Shown: positions 37,295 through 49,773, numbered from the stretch's first letter. The stretch is 64,000 nucleotides of DNA from Trogon surrucura (GCA_020746105.1 CM036618.1:47150514-47214513); one strand, 5' to 3'. The notes: generated by a model not told the origin, from the sequence alone. Numbers and translations: made by a program.

Positions 37295-38085
37295 TAGTGA
37301 TGAAATAACAGATTAAATTCAATGTCAGTGCATGCAAAATAATGCACTAATGGAAAAATAACTGTAAGCATTCAGCCAGAGACCAGACAATGGACTATAA
37401 ATTAGATACTTTCACTCATGAAAGAGATCTTCAAGTCACTATAGTTTTCTGACTTTATCAGCTCAGTTACTTCTCAGTGGTCAAAAAGCAAGCAGGGTGC
37501 TAAAACTTATTAATACAAAGAAGGAATAGACAACCAAGCAAGAAAAAATTTTAACACGGCTTGTGGTTATGGTTGCAACATATCAAACAGGATACAGTAA
37601 AATCAGTACAGAGAAAGATGAAAGGGATGACAAGAAGATAAGAAGAAATTAAATAGACCAGAACAGTTCAGTTTGGAAATGACTCAACTGAGCAGGCAGC
37701 AGATATGAGAGAAAAATATAATATCCTGAATGCCAGAGAGAAGAGGAACGGGAAACAATTATTCGATGTTTCACATAGCTCAGGATGTGGAAGACACCAA
37801 ATGAAATGATCACATAGCAAGTATAAAGGAAACCAAAGGAAGTTCTTTTTCCTAAGTAAAAATGACATGCAAAAAGTATAAATGAGATCAAAAGATAGAT
37901 GAAATCAAAGAACAAAACTCTGTCAAAAATTATTAGATGTCATGATTCTGATACCACTTGTGGCTCCAGAAAACTTGCAGGTTAGAAACTAGGAGAATCT
38001 GCTCTCTGATGTGTCCCTTGATGGTCACTGTTACAAAGCTGGGTGGACTTCTGCCCTTACCCATCATATTGATTCGTATGTTCTC
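37295..38085 (+). mobile_element. Ancient CR1 LINE, 3' portion with 3' UTR
   Basis: A deeply decayed CR1 or L3-like LINE in sense orientation. It follows the old CR1 consensus for nearly 800 bases. Landmarks are the codons for QIKFNVSACKIMH at about 37309-37347, catgaaagagatcttcaagt (about 37417), tggtcaaaaagcaagcaggg (about 37479), a worn version of the final RT block at 37610-37720, gacaccaaatgaaatgatca (about 37793) and aggaagttctttttcc. The 3' UTR then has ttagatgtcatgattctgat (about 37932) and ctgctctctga before ending near ttcgtatgttct. No frame survives. Minus-strand frames at 37649-37915 are shadows. The family is secure and the exact ends are not. The age is probably older than the diversification of modern birds. 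Confidence 0.85.
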
Positions 38086-40235
38086 ACATATTTCAATAAA
38101 CGTTTGATTTTAAACAACAGAGCAGGTTCTGCAGGTAGACACCCAGGAAAGACTTTACAAATGCAATACCTGACTTGGTCTCCTGTGATTTTTTGTGGAC
38201 TGTGTCAGGTAGAGGAAGGATTGATTCAGGTATGGACATCTCCAAGACAAGGCAGGTATATTTTGAGTATTGTAGTGTCTTCTGCATATCACTTTAAGCA
38301 GAAAGAGGTCATAGTCATATTAGCTATGTAATGAAGGAAAATTTTCACAAGTTCATTTCCACAGTTTTCTAGAAACAACAAAAAAAAATATGCTTGACTC
38401 AAAATGTAATATTCTTTGTTTCAAACTTGGTTGGAAAATTTTTGTTATTTCTAAGTTATTTCACTGGCTTTTTAAAAGCGAAATATTAGTAAAAATATGA
38501 AACCCATTTGATATTCGCATGCATTGAAAACTAAAAGATCAGTAACTTTTCAGTTACTCTTTTCTCAGATGCAAAACCAAAATGTTTTTGAGTTAAAATA
38601 GGAAAGAAATCATAAAAATATGAATCTCATTCAACTGATAAACTTCTTATAAAACTTAGTTTTAATTATACACTCAAGAAAAACTATAAATTATTGGTAT
38701 TATGCTTCTGACCTGCATTAATTGGATTACTCCTATTTCCTTTCAGCTGATCTAATTGTGTGTGGTTCTTTTGTGTCTCTCCATTGCCGGGTTGAAATGC
38801 TCCCAATCATAAAGCTCTTTTTTTTATACACATATTTAATTCACCTAAAAACTCATGTCAGAAACATACTGGAATATTTGATATTTAAAAAAGTTCCTCA
38901 AGAAAAAACCCAGATATTAAGAGAAAAATACAATGAAAAAATGTAAGTCTGAAACAACTTTATATGTCTGAAATGATTAGTCACATAAGACTGTGAAGAA
39001 GAATTTAACACTGTGGAAATAAATTGCGAAAACAAATCCAAAATTATTGTCAGAAATTCTTCTGGCAAAAACTTAAGAAAAAAAGTTGTTTCCAGAAAGC
39101 ATGGCTGGTATGGAAATTGTTTGCTAACTAAACGCTTCTAAGCAAATAATTCAGCCAGACTCGGTTCTGCAGTTAGTGATATCCTTTGAAAATACTGACA
39201 GTCAAATAATGTTCATAAAAATGTATATTGAATTAAAAGTCAGAATGATATTTTTCCACTAGAAAAAAAAAATATTAGTAATAAATTTATCATGCATCTA
39301 ATTATTTTTGGTTTACCATAGACTTATTATCCATATTTCGGACAATTTCCCTTTTTATAGCTGTGAAAATAACCCACTGAAATATGATATGAAGAATATG
39401 TCATGTTGGTTTTCAATGTGGGTGAAAACTTCTTTCTAAAGCATAGTGAGAAATGTGTGGCGTTTGCTGTTAATTTTGTCAGTGTCAATAATACTTTCCA
39501 GTGATGGACAAAAACCTATAAAAAAGAGTCTAACTTAGTTATACTTAAATAACTAGGGCGCCTCTAAAAGGTAAACAAATACTCTTCTGTGGCACTGCCT
39601 TTACCACAGTATTTTCTAAATTTAGAATGTATGTGCACGACAGGGCTGTATTTATACCAAGTCATGGTAAATGTTTACTTTGTAATATGGTATGTTCACC
39701 ATGTATTTATAAAAATGAACTATAAAGCAGAGTTGAGAAAGGATAAAAAAATATGGGGAGAAACTGAAATACGAAAATTGAGTTAAACATAGAGAACAAG
39801 AAAAAAAAAGTGAATTTAGCTGCAAAAGCGGCATATTGCCATGTGAATAGCACTGTGAACAAATTACTCCAGGGTGGAAAGTAGCACAGAAACTTTCTCT
39901 GCTAGACAAGGTAAGGTCCTGCAGAAGGCATTCAGGTTATAAATTGGCTTAGGTGAGGCAGAAGATGCCAAGATGAGAAACTAGAGCTACTTTACCCTAA
40001 TTTAAACACATACATTTAACAGGTGTCAAAATATCTCTATTGAGTTCTGCAGTAGAAGCAAACATCCAGCTGGTGAAAAACGTATCATGAAGTCAGTTGC
40101 AACATAAAGACTTATTTAAGCTTTAAGGTCTTGAAAGAGGTGTTTTTTTTGTCTCCCAAACCCAACCCTCAGAGTGTAAAAATGGTCTCAACATCCTGAA
40201 ATTCTTCTATTTCATGATATGCTTTGGAAATATCT
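38086..40235. other. Non-coding stretch, AT-rich
   Basis: Very AT-rich DNA without a nameable element. Around 38400-38620 and 39000-39120 the texture is that of worn repeat DNA, but nothing can be assigned. Frames at 38722-38946 and 39589-39909 have no family pattern. Confidence 0.4.
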
Positions 40236-40745
40236 CTTACAGGGCCTGGTCAAAAGCCAGAAACTATATTTGATAGAAGATTCCAGGAAAAAAAAGCCCT
40301 TCCACCTAAGCTTGGATAGAGCACTTCCCTGGAAATTTTCCCCGGGGAGTAACATCCAAACACGATTAGTATTTACATGATCAAAATACTTTGTTCTGAA
40401 AATTTCATCTGTTACAGTTTCCAGCCCTTCTAATGCAAAGAGGACTTGGCTTCACAAAGTGGGAACCAGGATGCCCAGGTACCCAGATGCTCAGCTTTGT
40501 GACAGGGAGCCACCAGCTATCTCAGCTGGTTCTCCAGGTAAGGTGGCTGGATTTCAGGCTCATCTTGACAGGAATCCTCTTGCTGTTCTTTTGGAAATTT
40601 GTGAAAACCTTTCACACTTTCACAAAGCATTCCAGTTTTGAGAAACCACCCCTTTCTAATGAAAACCCCCTTCATCTGAAAGTCCCGTTCCATTCTAAAG
40701 ATAAGGGCAATAATATTTATTTAGGATTAACTCCCTCTGGAATAA
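40236..40745. repeat. Possible ancient unclassified repeat
   Basis: The segment has phrases I associate with very old dispersed sauropsid repeats: ggatagagcacttccctgga near 40313 (tRNA A-box-like), gggaaccaggatgcccaggt near 40460, and tttcacaaagcattccagtt near 40616. There is no terminal repeat, tail or clear boundary. It could equally be unique sequence. The frame at 40433-40750 is not protein-like. Confidence 0.25.
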
Positions 40746-41510
40746 AATAATGGGAAAAACCCCAAAACTATTTTGGGTTTGGGTTTGGTTTTTTCCCCCG
40801 AATTTTACTTGGGCTCTGAATTGTGAGTCCAGTTCCAACTCCTTTTAGTTACTAAATTCCTGCTCCTTCAGGAGAATATAGATCCAGCATGCCTTAAGTT
40901 TGCCATTATTGATTCCATCTCTTCATATCATGTCCTCAGATGAAGAAATACACCATGTTCATTCTGTCTGCATTTCTGTTTTTTCTGTTAAAAACAAGAA
41001 ATTAGGTAGTCTATGGCAAGGCAGTTGGTTTAGTAAGTGAAAGGCTTGATGTTTCCCTTTCAAGTTCTCTAGCTCTTTAAAACATCTAGTAGCCAAATTT
41101 CATAGAGGCTACATTTTTGCTTGTTCCTAGATTTTTTCCATCCATCGTGAATTATTTCATAATATTCAAAATACAGTCATGTTAATAATTCTGATTTACG
41201 AGGATCAAAATCAAACAATAAACATGTTAATATCAGTTTACTGATTTTACTACATAGGCCCATCCAGAGATCTAAAGCTGTGATACACTCTAAGAAAATT
41301 AGGTGAATTTGTCTAAGTTTTTAAGTTGGAAGTTTAAATTCTGAACTTTTTCCTGGAGGTTGTCACTCTCAGCGGCATGAAGGAGAGTCAGGTGTCATTT
41401 TTATATGATGTAAATTTATATTTGTGTTATTTCCACATAACAGTAAGGACAAGAAAGGATTTAACGGTATTTACTTCATGGGTTTTTAGAGTTACTACTA
41501 CTAAGATTAG
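40746..41510. other. Non-coding stretch, no recognisable feature
   Basis: This holds a short TTTGGG-type run near 40774-40795 and otherwise AT-rich DNA. No exon was recognised. Confidence 0.45.
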
Positions 41511-41660
41511 GACATCTCCTTCTCTGGAGACATTCAAAACCCGCCTGGATGCGTTCCTGTGTGACCTACTCTAGGTGATCCTGCTCTGGCAGGGGGGCTG
41601 GACTAGATGATCTTTTGAGGTCCCTTCCAACCCCTGACATTCTGTGATTCTATGACTCAG
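41511..41660 (+). mobile_element. CR1 LINE 3' end (truncated)
   Basis: A 150-base CR1 3' terminus. Its start encodes the last ORF residues SPSLETFKTRLDAFLCDLL followed by the native stop (41572-41574), then the 3' UTR with gatcctgctctggcaggggg, ctggactagatgatcttttg and aggtcccttccaacccctga, and a tail of attctgtgattctatgac. It is very similar to the copy at 13.4 kb and therefore of the same subfamily. Confidence 0.94.
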
Positions 41661-41929
41661 GACAGAGGCTGTCTTTCTCCAGAGGGTTGTGCTAAACACC
41701 CCTCTGATGATGAGAAACTAAGGACGTAATCTAGGACAGTCTGTAGTCATACTGCCCTATTTCCATAACTATGAGAGACGTTGAACTGGGTAAGAAACAA
41801 CAATTTGTGTGGGTTTAAATGTCACATCCCTATGACATGACGAGCCTGTCAGAGCCTTTATTTCCTGGCTGCATGGTATGACATGGAAACAAAGTGTTCA
41901 GTCGATGAAAACTGATGGAGTCCCACTGA

Positions 41930-42310
41930 ATTCCTGGGAGCTGCTCTCCTGTCACACAGGTAGACCACCCTGCCTTTTTGCTTTTCAGGAGGAAGATATT
42001 CCAGCAATGTTTCTCAAGGGCTGCAACGTGGAGAGCGACGCTGGCTGGCAGGCACATGTGAGTGCCCAGACAGGACAGCAGCTGAGCTAGCAAGGGTGTG
42101 TGCTTGGCTTTATGTGGCCCTATTGCCTCTGGCTTGACTGATAGCCTGCCATCGCCTCGGCTGGCCAAGGTAGCAGGTGCCGCAGCGTTGCTTTTGTTGC
42201 CTGTGGTGGCAGCAGTTGTTTTTGTTGGCTCTGAGAATGGCAGCGGCCCAGCCTGCCAGAGCAGGGGTTGGGGCACGGCGTTGTAGCTTGTCTAGGACAG
42301 CTGACATGGC
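41930..42310. other. GC-rich, CpG-bearing patch
   Basis: Against AT-rich flanks this 380-base segment is clearly GC-richer and has a local cluster of CpGs (for example gagagcgacgctggctgg, catcgcctcggctgg, gtgccgcagcgttgc, ggcacggcgttg). Open frames run through it on both strands (plus 41878-42090 and 42098-42286; minus 41830-42276), as GC-rich DNA with few stops allows. None resembles a known protein; alanine-rich stretches follow from the GCN content. It could be an exon, a regulatory element or a worn insertion. I cannot decide among these. Confidence 0.3.
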
Positions 42311-43442
42311 AAACAAATCACTACTGTTTGAAACACAGCACCGGCTTTTGCCTTCATACCACCATTACTAGGTGAAGGGACTCCAAGACAAAAGTCAAGA
42401 CAATTTTTTTGCACTGTGTCAATGGCATCAAATACAAAGCATCAAATAAAAGCTAAATGATCAAATGCCCCTGGCTATCATTTTTGTTCGTTTGCTCTTC
42501 TATTTACAAGGACTAGCAGCCTAATATTCTCTCCTAGTTAGCAAATGGTGTAAATTATATAATATTTGATCATGATTTATTTTCTCAATCTGGAGTCCTT
42601 CTTTTATACACAGATTATCCCAAGAGGCCATTTACATTACATTTACATTACAGCCATGATTCTATGGGCTATAATGACAGCTCTAGGAATGCTAACATGA
42701 ACTCTTCTCTGCTTTACACTGAATATTCACCAGCATCTGCTACGGGATTAATATGGAAAGATTTTGCCACACATGGCAGCCAATTAACAAACAATATGTT
42801 GATATAGCTTGGGGGTATCTCTTCAGCTTCCATGCAAAATCTACTGTGGAGATATCTCCAGGGGTATAAATTGCAGTCCTCAGCATCTCAATTTACATTT
42901 GGCCTTTCAATGACTCTGTCTTAATAGTATACTTTTTGCACTTGTATACAAATATTATAGGGATGTTATCCAGGATTTCCTATTGTGTTCTTTGACTGTT
43001 TAAGTCTACAAGAATCAGCTTTGTTTCTTCAAATTGAAATTGCTTTATTTGCAGGGTAGAGCACAGAGGAATGAGCACTGTTTTCTTGGGTTTGAGTTGA
43101 TTTTTCATTTCTTCTGCATTTACAGTAGAAATACTTTTATATTTTATGTAAATATTCATGTTTCAAAGCTCAATAACATTGCTGCTTATTTAGTTTTAAT
43201 TTCATACAGATGAAATACCATGACCCTCCACTTCTGAATTAATTCACATGAAATGCATTTTTACTGTGCCAGTTTTAAGGATAATTTTCAAATTCCCTTT
43301 TCTATGCTGCCTGGAAAAGTAGATTATTACACTGTCATATTTTTAAACACTGAGGTTGGTACAATTTTCCGTTGCATCTCACTACAACACGGACTATATC
43401 ATTTATTCCCATTTTGAAGACTTTTGATTCACCAGTGGCTTG
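42311..43442. other. Non-coding stretch, AT-rich
   Basis: AT-rich DNA with a short 11-base direct repeat (acatttacatt) near 42636-42655. No gene or mobile element was recognised. Confidence 0.45.
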
Positions 43443-43464
43443 CCCCCACTCCCCCCCCTCCCCC
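43443..43464 (-). other. G-quadruplex-capable motif (G-rich on minus strand)
   Basis: On the plus strand this reads C5, act, C8, t, C5. The minus strand therefore has G runs of 5, 8 and 5 separated by one to three bases. The run of eight can supply two stacks, giving the four G-runs of three or more required for an intramolecular quadruplex with short loops. It is isolated in AT-rich DNA, with no adjacent promoter or gene. Confidence 0.6.
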
Positions 43465-46339
43465 ACACAAGTGCCTTTTTGACTTGTGCAGCACTACAAA
43501 CATGCCAAAAGGTAAGCATGCATTTGTGCATACAGAGGATTCAAGACCTCTCACTGATTTTCTCGAGAGTTGTAAGTGCCAAGAGCGAAGAGTATCAGAT
43601 TCTTATTTAAAAAAATAAGCCAGCTGTACTTGAATTACTTAGAATAATCCGTAGTCATTGTAGCAGTGGGAACACGCCTCTTTTTCAAGAACCGCAAGAC
43701 TGGAAATTGTTTCCTTTGCCTTTAACCATTTGAAATTTAGGCATTGGATATAATATAATGTTATAACCTATGCTCCTTTTACAGTTAGTACAGAAAAAGA
43801 AGCGTGCGGAGAGGCCAGTTCACTGCATCTTGATATAGGTGTTTGTAACAGGTGAGATCAACTGTTTTTCCTGTTGTTGTACTGCTCCCTATGGTCTATA
43901 GGTTTGCCATGTCTGCTGATTCACTCTAACCTACATTTTTACTGTAAGTTTTTTAAAAACTCTTTCCTTCTTTTTCCTGTACCAAAGTAATAATATTTTG
44001 TATTTTCTTTTAGATTTTAAACCCATCCTGCTGTGACTAACACAAAAATCTAAAGTGAGTATTGCATAGGCATATTTGGCACAATATTGATTTTTATATA
44101 CAATTCTTTATGCCCAATTAACATAAAAATTAAATGTGGGTGAAAGGTTTCCACCAAAAATGATACTTGAATTCAATAATTCATCTCGATTTAGATATTT
44201 TAAAATTTAATATCCAGAAAGAATTCAGATTTAAAATTCCAAAGCAAAAATTTGAGAGAATTTGAAGAAGTTTATTACCTGAAAGGCTCTGCCGATATGT
44301 GCTTTCTACTTGCAAATGGTAGGAGGGAGTAAAACAAATGGAAGGAGATTAAAAAAAAGGAGCCAGTATAAGTTAAAAAAGTAAGAGGTCACCAAACGGA
44401 AAGACTTACACAGCCTGTGATCTGGATCCAGTTATCAACCTCCAAAGAAAATAATGAGGTGTTATTATTTTTCTTATATTGGAATGAGTGAAATGAGCAT
44501 CTTTAACACTGTTTATTTATCTCAAAGCTGGGTCTGAGGGGAGTTTCTCTGTGAAAACAGAGGACTGGAGTCATCTAAAAGCAAAATGTAAAAGCACACA
44601 TTGTTGTATATGTCTCTGTTTATATGGACATGGGCTTGGTTATATCTCTCTCTAAACCAAGCAGAAGTTAGGAAGACACACAGAATGGAAATCTAGCCAC
44701 TAAATAGTAACCTCTAAAGGGCTGGAGAGGACTTTTATTTTGAAATAAAACAAAAATAAAGTTATTTTGCCCTTGGACAGTTTCATTCTCCTCTTAGCTA
44801 TTCAGTTTTCCTTGTTAACTCTTTTCCTTCTAAGTTTTGAAAACCGAGGAATATCCAAAAAAAAGTGGTTCCAACATGGCTTGAGCATTTACTTAGGAGT
44901 TACCTCACTACAGGGGTGACACTACAGGGAATTTTGAACAGCTGTGCTTAAACCCATCCCTGGCTCAGGTTGTCTCAATTCAGGCTGAACCTCCCTCACT
45001 CTGACACTGGGAGGCCAACACACAGCGTAAAGCTTTTTCACCGAGTCAAGGCTGAAGTCAAGTGAAATCTTACACGTTTCATTTCTTACTAAATGCAAAA
45101 AAAATAAGCAAAACCATAGTTTTCCCCTCTCATGAAACAACACAGAAAATATTTTATTTAGCTCAGCTGTAACTTCTAATGAAATATGACAGCAGACAAT
45201 GAGTGAATTTGTAGTTCAAGTCTCAGAGGAGAAATCTGTTCGGAAGCGTGGAAAAAAAGCCCTCATACAGTTTGTTTGGGACTCTGAAGAATAAAACCTT
45301 CACATAGAGTTATCAGCATTGTCTCGTAACAGTGAAGAATAAGGAGAATATTCTAGCTGAGTAGAAGCCAAGATTTTATTGTTAACCTCTTCAGTTTTAA
45401 TAACTGTAAAATATCAAAGAAGTTTATATGTATTCGTTGCCTATCATTTTTCTTCTGCTCAGTAATACTGAGATGTTAATCCCTGAGATGGGATTTCCAT
45501 TTGACCACGTTCAGGGAATTTAACGTAAATTATAATTCAGCATGTCAGATCAATGATGTCAATGAATGCTGATTTGTCCCAGCATTTTGCATTTGTTGCT
45601 ATTACTGCAATAATGAAGACAGGTGGAATCATTTGATGATGTCTGTGGGGAGAGCCTTTACCAAAGATTGAGCTGACTTAGAATAGGGTGATGCACTCAG
45701 TTACTTTTGTGATAGTGACACAGAAGTTTTTGAAACACTCTGCAGTTGGATATTTTACTTTAAAAAAGATAATACGAAAGCCAAAGACTGTGAATGTTGG
45801 TAAGACACCTTTACTTATAGTAGGAACAGAAATATTACACTGAACCCAAACTTTAAAAACTTAAAGCTGTAAAAAAATAAAAAAATATTTTTTTTTACCT
45901 TTGCCAAGATAACTATGTATCTTGGAGCTAATTCTTTTGTTATTGACTCCATTTTTCTCAGTTGAAGTATTTGATTTAAGATTCATTTCAGGAGATATTG
46001 TGTCACCCATCTTCTCGGTTACCTTTGAATCAGCCCAATATGTAATTTATTTTTCTAATGTCCCTTGTTTAAAGATTCAGTGTGCATGCACAGAATTAAA
46101 AAATAAAGTTGAAATCTAACATACACTGATTTAACATACCAAATAATTATATACCAATTAACATTTTCTGATTTAAAATACTATCCCTCATTGTTGAAAA
46201 TGCCTTTCTGTCCCAAATCTTGTAAGCATTTGAATAATAGTTTCCAAGTAAGAAAAACCTATTTAATAACCTACAGATAATTAAATTTTACATTGCAAAA
46301 CTGTACATTTTAGCATAGTATAACAGAAATCAGACATTT
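43465..46339. other. Long non-coding stretch, AT-rich
   Basis: About 2.9 kb of AT-rich, apparently single-copy DNA. It includes poly-A and T runs near 45875-45897. Frames at 44922-45143 and 45922-46119 have no family pattern. Confidence 0.45.
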
Positions 46340-46382
46340 TATATCATCATATCATTATTATATATCATATCATATCATATTG
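46340..46382 (+). repeat. Degenerate ATATC/ATCAT pentanucleotide repeat
   Basis: A run built from tatcatatcat-type units with one disrupted segment in the middle. It is a small AT-rich microsatellite. Confidence 0.85.
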
Positions 46383-46522
46383 CAATATGCGTAATATTTA
46401 TGTTTCAAGATTTAAAATGTCTATCCTGTGATTAAAAGGAAAGGTGATGTACTTTTTTTTTTCAATCCTGTTCCTTTTCACTTTGATGTTTTCTTAAATA
46501 TTTTTCCTTCATTTAATGCCTT

Positions 46523-46564
46523 CTTGTCACAGAAAACTTGTCACAGGTAACTTGTCACAGAGCG
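46523..46564 (+). repeat. 14-bp tandem repeat, 3 copies
   Basis: The unit cttgtcacagaaaa (46523-46536) is repeated as cttgtcacaggtaa and cttgtcacagagcg. The shared core cttgtcacag is perfect in all three. It lies about 160 bases from the 3' tail of the minus-strand CR1. It is a slippage repeat with no known function. Confidence 0.92.
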
Positions 46565-46724
46565 CAGACCCTAGAGGTTTTCAAAGATTTTCTGAAACGT
46601 AAGAATCCAAGAACTTGGGGCATGTGACTTCTCATAGTAAGATCCTTGAGAGGTTTAAGAAATGGAAACTAATCAGTTATAGGATCACTAAATATAAAGT
46701 GAAGGATGTGGTTGCATAGTCAGT

Positions 46725-47824
46725 CACAGAATCACAGAATCACAGAATGTTAGGGGTTGAAAGGGACCTCTGGAGATAATCTAGTCCATCCTCCGTGCCA
46801 GAGTAGGGTCACCAAGAGCAGGTTGCACGGAATGGCAACCAAGCGGGTTTTGAATGTCTCCAGGGACAGACTCCACCACCTGTCTGAGCAACCTCTTCCA
46901 GAGTACTTCCACCCTGAAAGTAAAGAAGTTCTTCCTCATGTTTAGATAGAACTTCCTATGTTCAAGTTTGTGCTCATTACCTCTTGTCCTGCCACTGGAC
47001 ACCACTGAAAAAACTGGTCCCATCCTCCTGACACCCACCCTTTAAGTAATTATTAGCATTGATAAGATTCCCCCCTCAGTCTTCTGAAAAGACCGAAGTC
47101 CTTCAGCCTCTCCTCATAAGGGAGATGTTCTAGTCCCCTAATCATCTTCATAGCCCTTTGCTGCACCCTCTCCAGCAGTTCCCTGTCCTTCTTGAATCAA
47201 GAAGCCCAGAACTGGACATAGTACTCCACATCCGGCCACATTAGGGCAGAGATAACATCCCTTGAACTGCTTGCTAGACTCTTCTTGATGCACCCCAGGC
47301 CATTGGCCTTCTTGGTCCCAAGGGCCAATTGCTGGCTCATGGCCATCCTGTTCTCCATCAGGACTTCCAGGTCTTTATTAAGAGCTGTTTTCCAGCAGGT
47401 CGACACCCAACCTGTACTGATACATGGGGTTATTCTTCCTCCCCAGCTGCAGTGCCCTACACTTGCTCTTGTTGAATTTCATTAAGTTTCTTCCTGTCCA
47501 CCTCTCCAGCCTGCCCAGGTCACACTGAATGGCAGCACAGCGTTTTGGTGTGTCTGCCAGCCCTCCCAGTTTTGTGTCATCAGCAAACTTGCTGAGGGTA
47601 CACTCTATCCTTTCATCCAGGTTGTTGATAAATATATTGAACAGGACTGGACCCAGTATGGACCCCTGGGGAATACCGTTTCTTATGGACCTCTGACTAG
47701 ACCCTGTGTCACTAATCACAACCCTCTGATCTCTGTGTTTCAGCCAATTTTCAATTCACTCCACTGTCCATTCATCTAACCCACGCTTCCTAAGCTTGCT
47801 ATGAGGGTGCTGTGGGAGATGTTC
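46725..47824 (-). mobile_element. CR1 LINE, about 1.1 kb, minus strand, 5'-truncated
   Basis: The most complete CR1 in the window. Its 3' tail (repeated cacagaat on the plus strand) is at 46725 and its 5' truncation is near 47824. Translated on the minus strand it gives the second half of the reverse transcriptase: IPQGSILGPVLFNIFINNLD, the catalytic FADDTKLGGLAD (47378-47719), NLMKFNKSKCRALQLGRKNN, then DLEVLMENRMAMSQQLALGT, VEYYVQFWAS (47197-47406), and finally SSGRTRGNEHKLEHRKFYLN with the terminal block (46781-47038). Several frame breaks separate these pieces, and one segment before VEYYVQFW is shortened, so it is not coding. Plus-strand frames here are shadows. Its 3' end (gattatctccagaggtccct on the minus strand) differs from the other copies, so it is a separate subfamily. 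The modest divergence makes it younger than the fossils at 3.2, 22 and 37 kb. Confidence 0.96.
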
Positions 47825-49747
47825 CTAGATCTCTATAAATTAAAATAAAAACAAATGGAGCTAAACAGCATAATAAGCTGATGACTTGAAGCTAGGAGAC
47901 ATTTTTTCACTTCTGTTTTATCTCAGCACTCATCTCTGCTATGTTCAAACTGCTTTGTAGGGTGTATTTCCCTTCACATCTTATCATTTCCATATCAATT
48001 TGATGCTGAAAGAATCCAGGGTTTTAAATAACTGATGAATTGTTTTCTCAGCCACAGAATAAACATTAAAGACCACTTGTGATTTACATTAAAATTGTAT
48101 GTTTACGTAGGGAAATTTACACTCATGGATACTTCCTATGTCAATATATGTGCATGCAGGTGTTCAAAACTTAAGTGCTCTTGGTTAGTTAGAATTGTAC
48201 AGATTTTTTTCCCCCTGATTGGATGAGCCCCATAGAGTTTCCAGCACAAAGTGCTTCTGTATATGAAATTAAAGGTTTGTTTCTGTTTTCAATTATATAT
48301 ATCTTTTTAAAAAATGGTTTTATCTTTGTGACATTCAAATTCAACTTCTCCAATGTCTGCAGAAATTCAGCACACTCATACATACAAAGCACAGCCATGA
48401 CTGAAATAATGTAAATTTTTAATCAAATATTAATGGAAGAGTTTCACCTTGATCATCAAGCTTTTCTTAGTTTTGTTTTTGTAGAAATGTCTTTTTGTTT
48501 TATTGAAATTTCTGTGCATTGGAAGTTAAAATCTTGACTATGTAGCTGATAACCAGTCCTTTACAAATGCAGCTTCAGCTTTCACCTTTTCACCCTTTGA
48601 GGTAAACCATATCTGAGTGGGAAGGCTGAACTAATTCCAAATTAAGGATCCATCTATGAGAAAATCATGGTTAAAAAAAAAAGGTTAAAATCATACTCTG
48701 GGCCCATTAGTCAGATAGCTGTAGATTTTCATGTACTTTTTTCCTCCAAAATGAAGACGAACCAAGAAGCTATAACTAATTATCTGGAGAGTGACCGCTC
48801 CATAAATTAAGCATTGACGGCAATACCCAAACAACCCTACAGCTTTATAAGATATATTGTTAAAAATACTGATGCAAGCCTATATGTAGGAAAGTGTGTA
48901 TAGACATTGAAGATATGGGCATATAACTTCAAATCAGATGGATGTAATTTTATTAAGACTTTTAGCTTGAGATAAATTTTGTTCCAACGGCAGTTGCTTC
49001 TTTGTGGTCAGCATGAACCAATAATTTGATCTCAAACTTAACACTGCTCATTCCTATCAACAGCCTGGTCAAATACTGGATATTCTCTAGGTCCTACAGC
49101 TGTCCTGGCAATGAGCACCAGCTATAGCCAAGGGCAGAGGGCGCGTAAGACCATCCCAGCAAGATCCTGACATTCCATATGCTGTATTGATTCAAGCAGA
49201 ATTGCTTGGATCAAGCTGAGGTGGGAGCTGTGGCTTTAAAACATGAGTTCTCATATTAGTTGGGAGTAGCTGTGATTTGCTCCACCCTAAACAGTCTATA
49301 TGTGGTCTTCCTGCTCGCAGCAAATAACCAGCATGGTCCCCAGCTGGAAAAAATATGTGAATACCTCTACCCAAGGCAATCTACAAAGTGTTGCCTCTTA
49401 GGTAAAGTTGCAGGCACAGTTAATTGCAGTAACAAAAAGGAGGCCATGCAGCTGAAGGACACCTACACATACTCCCCTACAGCTATACATATATATGGTT
49501 ACATACTTTGATGCAATTTTATCTGGATGAAATGATTTGTGTTGGAGCAGCTGAATAGGCTGGCAGTGTGTAAACAGTCTCTTAACATTTTGCAGCCCAT
49601 TATATTTTGCTGCCCTAGGCAACCTCCTGCTCTGTGTGGTTATACAGCCCTGTTTTTATTTTCCGTTGTTGTCAGATATGAGCCTATATATCACTCCCTT
49701 CAGGAGAGGCTGGACTCAGCCTTGCAGTATGGAACTTAACATTGGCA
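47825..49747. other. Non-coding stretch, no recognisable feature
   Basis: AT-rich DNA, slightly more GC-rich at 49060-49750. Overlapping opposite-strand frames at 49192-49739 look accidental. No repeat family was seen. Confidence 0.45.
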
Positions 49748-49773
49748 GCTGTGATGGCAGGCTGTGATGGCAG
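49748..49773 (+). repeat. 13-bp perfect tandem duplication
   Basis: The unit gctgtgatggcag occurs twice in direct succession without a mismatch. Confidence 0.92.
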
